A stretch of 8,910 nt of DNA from an uncultured Eubacteriales bacterium (GTDB lineage Bacteria > Bacillota > Clostridia > Oscillospirales > Acutalibacteraceae), in the NCBI GenBank assembly GCA_900320415.1, contig ONSE01000057.1:1-8910 (forward strand). Direction: 5' to 3'. Shown here one piece after another: positions 5,797 through 8,910 of this stretch. A program made the position numbers and the translations under genes. How positions within the stretch are numbered: the first letter of the stretch is position 1; each line of letters begins with the position of its first letter. The notes under the pieces are model-generated. The model was not told the origin of the DNA. It saw only the letters and a program-made list of their open reading frames with translations, and ran no database searches.

Positions 5797-6837
5797 TCAA
5801 ACGACTGTCATCAGAAAGAAGTTGCAAACGTAGCCGATAATCAGCGATGTTATGCCGAAGCTGAGCGCCAGAGGCAGATTCACCCCGCCGCTTTCTTCCA
5901 GCTTCTTGTTGAGCTCGTCCGCCGTGGCTCCCGCGTTTTCTTCCTTGATGCGGTTGATTGTTTTGACGGTGTGCTTATAGTACAGGCGGTTAGCGGTAAA
6001 GCCGCTGATGATCATGAGAATGTACCTTACCGCATACAGAATAACGGGCAGATAGGCAAACAGCATTTTGCCGAAAAGCGCTCCGAGATCGGCGCTGCCC
6101 GCTGTACCGGAGGCGGCAAGCTCCGTGATTTCGCGGATGCAGGCAGACCATTCGGGTGTCATCATCACAAAGGTCGAGAGCACGTTGGAGGCAATCAACA
6201 GCAGAGCGAACGCCAGCCCGATACCATACATTTTTCTGTATAAGAAATATATTCCTGCAAATATAAACGCGACAAAGCTGAATTTGGAGTTATTGTGCTT
6301 GTTCAGCCGTTGGAATACCAGAGAAAAATAAGGTGTATTTTTTCCCGTGAATTTGGCGGCTTCCCCGGCGGTGACATTATCCCCCAGCGGCTCCTTGCTG
6401 TCCAGTCCGGCGAGAGGGTCAAAATCAGGCACCCCTGCCGTCCCGAAACCGAAGGGGATTCCTCCGGGAAATTGCTGTTGCTGTCCGCCTTTTCGGTCCT
6501 GTCCGGGCTGCGGACGCGGATCCTGCTGTTCCATGCTCAGATCACTGCCGCAGCGGGAGCAGGTTTTGCTGCCCGTCGGATTCTTGTGAAAGCAGACAGG
6601 ACACATGATCGTTTCAAAATCCTCAAAGCCCTGCTGTTCGGTCGATCCGGATCCCTCCGAGGGGTGAAGGCTTTCAAACGAGAAATCCTTTGCGTGTTTG
6701 TCCAGGTAGAAACAGTGATCCGCTTTTTCATAGCATTCTCTGTGGTGCGGCGCGCCGCATTCGGGACAAACCACCACGTCGTCGCCGTTTTGAAAAGTCT
6801 CGCCGCATACGGGACAGGTGTACTTCGTAAAATCCAT
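5797..6837 (-). CDS. RING-like zinc-finger membrane protein with DUF2628-like C-terminus
   Basis: A 346-residue protein with three parts. Residues 1-45 form a RING-like zinc module: Cys8, Cys11, Cys24, Cys27, His31/His32, Cys35 and Cys42, similar to the prokaryotic RING finger family 1. Residues about 77-97 form a zinc ribbon (CPVC...CSRCG, Cys79/82/93/96). A linker rich in Gln, Pro and Gly follows (about 103-145). The C-terminal half has hydrophobic segments at about 186-200, 204-224, 257-279 and 319 to the end, and the FIFAGIYFLYRKMYGIG stretch is typical of DUF2628. There is no signal peptide, so the zinc modules should face the cytoplasm. The start is ATG 6837-6835 with GGAGG five bases upstream; an ATG eight codons earlier lacks such a site. 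The function is unknown. Prokaryotic RING modules are not proven ubiquitin ligases, and none is implied. It is probably co-transcribed with galU. Confidence 0.85.
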   Translation of the reverse strand: MDFTKYTCPVCGETFQNGDDVVVCPECGAPHHRECYEKADHCFYLDKHAKDFSFESLHPSEGSGSTEQQGFEDFETIMCPVCFHKNPTGSKTCSRCGSDLSMEQQDPRPQPGQDRKGGQQQQFPGGIPFGFGTAGVPDFDPLAGLDSKEPLGDNVTAGEAAKFTGKNTPYFSLVFQRLNKHNNSKFSFVAFIFAGIYFLYRKMYGIGLAFALLLIASNVLSTFVMMTPEWSACIREITELAASGTAGSADLGALFGKMLFAYLPVILYAVRYILMIISGFTANRLYYKHTVKTINRIKEENAGATADELNKKLEESGGVNLPLALSFGITSLIIGYVCNFFLMTVV

Positions 6838-6865
6838 ATTATCCTCCGTATACTTATTCAAGTTT

Positions 6866-6894
6866 ATTATAACAAATTTTGGGAGTTAATGCAA
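6866..6894 (-). promoter_or_regulatory. Sigma-A-type promoter for the zinc-finger/galU unit
   Basis: On the minus strand TTGCAT (6894-6889) and a perfect TATAAT (6871-6866) are 17 bases apart. Transcription would start near 6859, about 12 bases before the GGAGG at 6847-6843. This is the only convincing promoter I see for both genes of the unit. Confidence 0.75.
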
Positions 6895-6918
6895 CAAAAA
6901 TTAATATAATATTTTAAG

Positions 6919-6947
6919 TTTACAATTTGACATTCTTTTGGTATAAT
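6919..6947 (+). promoter_or_regulatory. Sigma-A-type promoter for prfB-thrH
   Basis: TTTACA (6919-6924) and a perfect TATAAT (6942-6947) are separated by 17 bases, with GG just before the -10 box. The predicted start near 6954 leaves a leader of about 29 bases before the prfB ATG at 6983. A second TATAAT overlaps at 6947-6952. Confidence 0.75.
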
Positions 6948-6982
6948 ATAATACTGGTAATATGAAAGAAGGTATGCGTATC

Positions 6983-8101
6983 ATGGTACAGTTTGAGGAA
7001 CTAATGCTTTCGCTGCAGGCGCTCAAGCCTGACATCGACGATTTATCCGACGCGCTCGGCATGAAGAGTATGCGCTCCGAGATCGAACAGCTGGAGCTGA
7101 AGGCGACCGAGCCGGGCTTCTGGGATAATGTTGAGAAATCGCAGCAGATTTTGCAGAAAACGGGTACGCTCAAGGGCAAGGTTGAGGCGTACGAGGCGCT
7201 TGTCGCGAAATATGAGGACGCCGTCGCGCTGATTGAGCTGGCAGAAGAGGAGGAAGATCTGTCGCTTTTGGACGAGGCGCAGGCGGAGGTAGACGCGGTG
7301 CGCGAAACGCTCGAAAAGCAGCGCCTGCAGACCCTGCTGACGGGAGAATATGATAAAAACAACGCGATTCTGACCTTCCATGCGGGTTCAGGCGGCACGG
7401 AGGCGCAGGATTGGGCGGAAATGCTATACCGTATGTACACACGCTGGGCGGAAGCGCACGGCTTCAAGATCAAGGAGGTTGACTACCTTGACGGCGACGA
7501 AGCGGGCTTGAAGAGCGCGGTACTGCTGATTGAGGGCGAAAACGCCTACGGCTACCTCAAGAGCGAGGCAGGCGTTCACCGGCTGGTGCGTGTGTCTCCC
7601 TTTGATTCCGCGGGAAGACGTCACACCAGCTTCTCCGCTCTGGAGGTCATGCCTGAGATGGACGACAACGTAGAGATCCATATCGCGCCCGAGGATATCA
7701 AGATGGACGTATACCGGGCGAGCGGAGCGGGCGGCCAGAAGGTAAACAAGACCTCATCGGCGGTTCGCCTGACGCATATCCCCACCGGTATCGTCGTCGC
7801 CAGCCAGGTCGAGAGAAGCCAGTACCAGAACCGCGACGTCGCGATGAAGATGCTGGTTTCGAAGCTCGTAGAAATCAAGGAGAGGGAACACCTCGAAAAA
7901 ATCGAGGATATCAAGGGTGTGCAGAAGGAAATCACCTGGGGCTCCCAGATCCGCAGCTATGTTTTCATGCCCTACACCATGGTAAAGGATCACCGTACCT
8001 CCTACGAAACGGGAAATATCCAGGCGGTGATGGACGGCGACCTTGACGGATTTATCAACGCCTATCTGAAGTGCGCCAGCCAGGGCACGCTGAAGAAGTA
8101 A
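6983..8101 (+). CDS. prfB: Peptide chain release factor 2
   Basis: A 372-residue class I release factor that reads UGA and UAA stop codons and triggers peptidyl-tRNA hydrolysis on the ribosome. The stop-codon-reading tripeptide SPF is at residues 205-207 (RVSPFDSAGRRHTSF), which marks RF2 and excludes RF1. The catalytic GGQ is at 250-252 in RASGAGGQKVNKT, with Ala at 246, the usual residue at that site. These positions coincide with E. coli RF2 numbering, supporting the ATG at 6983 as start; it is preceded by AAGAAGG at 6966-6972 with a normal gap. The in-frame ATG at 6962 lies before that site and near the predicted transcription start. The gene is read in a single frame: at the place of the usual programmed +1 frameshift (Leu25, CTC at 7055-7057) the next codon is GGC and not UGA. 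thrH follows by 33 bases. Confidence 0.97.
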   Translation: MVQFEELMLSLQALKPDIDDLSDALGMKSMRSEIEQLELKATEPGFWDNVEKSQQILQKTGTLKGKVEAYEALVAKYEDAVALIELAEEEEDLSLLDEAQAEVDAVRETLEKQRLQTLLTGEYDKNNAILTFHAGSGGTEAQDWAEMLYRMYTRWAEAHGFKIKEVDYLDGDEAGLKSAVLLIEGENAYGYLKSEAGVHRLVRVSPFDSAGRRHTSFSALEVMPEMDDNVEIHIAPEDIKMDVYRASGAGGQKVNKTSSAVRLTHIPTGIVVASQVERSQYQNRDVAMKMLVSKLVEIKEREHLEKIEDIKGVQKEITWGSQIRSYVFMPYTMVKDHRTSYETGNIQAVMDGDLDGFINAYLKCASQGTLKK

Positions 8102-8134
8102 TTCGGTAATTCACATTTGAAAGGATGATAAAAT

Positions 8135-8737
8135 ATGTATATCACTTGCTTGGATCTTGAGGGCGTACTGGTTCCCGAAATCTGGATCGCTTTCGCGAAG
8201 GCGACAGGTATCGAGGAGCTGAAAAAGACCACGCGCGACGAGCCTGACTATAACAAGCTCATGCAGTACAGAATTGCCATTCTCAAGGAGCACGGTCTCG
8301 GTCTCAGGGAGATCCAGGATGTAATCGCGACGATCGACCCGATGCCGGGCGCGAAGGAGTTTCTGGACAAGCTGCGCTCTGTCTGCCAGGTAATCATTAT
8401 CAGCGATACATTTACCCAGTTTGCCGCTCCTCTGATGAAGAAGCTCGGCTGGCCCACGATTTTCTGCAACTCTCTGGTAGTTTCCGAAAGCGGCGAGGTG
8501 ACTGATTTTAAAATGAGGGTGGAGCAGTCCAAGCTGACCACCGTAAAGGCTTTACAATCCATCGGCTATGACACGATCGCCGCGGGCGACAGCTATAACG
8601 ACCTCGGAATGATCCGTGCCAGCAAGGCGGGATTCCTGTTCAGAAGCACGGACAAAATCAAGGCGGATAACCCTGATTTGCCCGCGTTTGAGAGCTATGA
8701 CGAATTCCTCGGCGCGATTCTCGCCGCAATGGACTGA
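8135..8737 (+). CDS. thrH: ThrH-type HAD phosphatase (phosphoserine phosphatase / phosphoserine:homoserine phosphotransferase)
   Basis: A 200-residue HAD-superfamily protein closely resembling Pseudomonas ThrH, including the near-identical N-terminus CLDLEGVLVPEIWIAFA. ThrH dephosphorylates phosphoserine and can pass the phosphate to homoserine, linking serine and threonine synthesis. HAD motifs: Asp7 as the nucleophile in DLEG, where Glu9 replaces the second Asp of the usual DxD as in ThrH; SDT at residues 90-92 (motif II); a Lys in the KLTTVKAL region (motif III); and GDSYND with Asp152 and Asp156 (motif IV). It matches the compact ThrH length. The start is ATG 8135 with AAGGA at 8121-8125. 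It lies 33 bases after prfB with no promoter visible between, so it is probably co-transcribed with it. Whether it acts as phosphatase, transferase or both in this organism cannot be read from sequence. Confidence 0.9.
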   Translation: MYITCLDLEGVLVPEIWIAFAKATGIEELKKTTRDEPDYNKLMQYRIAILKEHGLGLREIQDVIATIDPMPGAKEFLDKLRSVCQVIIISDTFTQFAAPLMKKLGWPTIFCNSLVVSESGEVTDFKMRVEQSKLTTVKALQSIGYDTIAAGDSYNDLGMIRASKAGFLFRSTDKIKADNPDLPAFESYDEFLGAILAAMD

Positions 8738-8745
8738 TAGTATGG

Positions 8746-8771
8746 AAAGCCGACTCCGGTCGGCTTTTTTT
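8746..8771 (+). terminator. Intrinsic terminator after thrH
   Basis: The perfect stem AAAGCCGAC (8746-8754) and GTCGGCTTT (8759-8767) has a TCCG loop and runs into seven T (8765-8771). It starts nine bases after the thrH stop and closes the prfB-thrH unit. Confidence 0.93.
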
Positions 8772-8790
8772 CGTATTATTCTTTTTTGTC

Positions 8791-8819
8791 TTTTCAAATG
8801 AATGTTCATATGTTATACT
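8791..8819 (+). promoter_or_regulatory. Candidate promoter for the DnaD-like gene
   Basis: TTTTCA (8791-8796) and TATACT (8814-8819) are separated by 17 bases, and TG at 8811-8812 makes an extended -10 element. Transcription would start near 8826, just before the Shine-Dalgarno sequence AAGGA at 8832-8836, so the leader would be short. Confidence 0.6.
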
Positions 8820-8845
8820 ATGGAATCATATAAGGATGCGATGCA

Positions 8846-8910
8846 ATGTCAGTGAAAATCAATTTAGGAGCATGGAGCTCTGTTTTTGCCGTTCCCTCCG
8901 CGATTGTGGA
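8846..8910 (+). CDS. DnaD-like protein, N-terminal fragment (runs off the window)
   Basis: ATG 8846 follows AAGGA (8832-8836) by nine bases and opens a frame that continues to the right edge. The 21 complete codons read MSVKINLGAWSSVFAVPSAIV. This resembles the opening of clostridial DnaD-domain proteins (an INLG-W-x-x-x-FAVP-x-x-V-type start), which take part in primosome loading at replication initiation together with DnaC/DnaI-type helicase loaders. The identification rests on about 20 residues recalled from the family, so it is tentative. The earlier ATG at 8841 meets a stop after four codons. Confidence 0.6.
   Translation, partial: MSVKINLGAWSSVFAVPSAIV

Noticed and set aside
4948..6243. 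431-codon plus-strand open frame spanning galU and part of the zinc-finger gene
   Set aside because: It crosses two well-supported minus-strand genes and their intergenic gap, and has no ribosome binding site or recognisable domain.
6927..6932. Perfect TTGACA as -35 box for prfB
   Set aside because: Its spacing to the two TATAAT boxes is 9 or 14 bases, too short; TTTACA at 6919-6924 gives 17 bases to the first box.
1..8910. CRISPR array, tRNA/rRNA genes, transposase, prophage or toxin-antitoxin genes
   Set aside because: No regularly spaced direct repeats, no tRNA-like cloverleaf and no protein of these classes was found on reading both strands.

Overview
The window looks like chromosomal housekeeping DNA from a moderately GC-rich member of the Bacillota, most likely a gut- or rumen-type Clostridia (Oscillospiraceae/Ruminococcaceae-like). 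The basis is strong GGAGG-type ribosome binding sites, AT-rich intergenic promoters of sigma-A type, the UPF0237-UPF0210 gene pair, a YnbB-type 'aluminium resistance' PLP protein, and a DnaD-like gene start at the right edge. This placement is inferred from gene content and not from a phylogenetic marker.

Layout, left to right. (1) Bases 1-1860, plus strand: the 3' part of a GNAT acetyltransferase gene, then, 15 bases later, a YnbB/methionine gamma-lyase-like gene. (2) Bases 1861-2230: the only long gene-free stretch. It holds a 60-bp inverted repeat directly after the ynbB-like stop codon, a minus-strand intrinsic terminator, and a GC-rich block of about 230 bp that I cannot assign. (3) Bases 2231-3892, minus strand: an ACT-domain protein (UPF0237) followed by a UPF0210/DUF711 protein, a conserved pair of unknown function. 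(4) Bases 3934-3999: divergent promoters facing the ACT gene and a PHP-domain phosphatase gene (4021-4848, plus). (5) A bidirectional terminator at 4857-4892 separates that gene from a convergent minus-strand unit: a membrane protein with an N-terminal RING-like zinc module, then galU (UDP-glucose synthesis). (6) Bases 6866-6947: a second divergent promoter pair, reading left into the zinc-finger/galU unit and right into prfB (release factor 2) and thrH. A terminator follows thrH, then a promoter and the first 21 codons of a DnaD-like gene.

The protein-coding part is mostly conventional: translation termination (prfB), serine/threonine metabolism (thrH), probable histidine biosynthesis (PHP phosphatase), nucleotide-sugar supply (galU) and a sulfur-amino-acid-type PLP enzyme. 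I see no CRISPR array, prophage, transposase, toxin-antitoxin or defence island. The items most worth a second look are the unexplained intergenic segment at 1861-2230, the RING/zinc-ribbon membrane protein upstream of galU, the ACT-UPF0210 pair, and a prfB gene that lacks the usual programmed frameshift.
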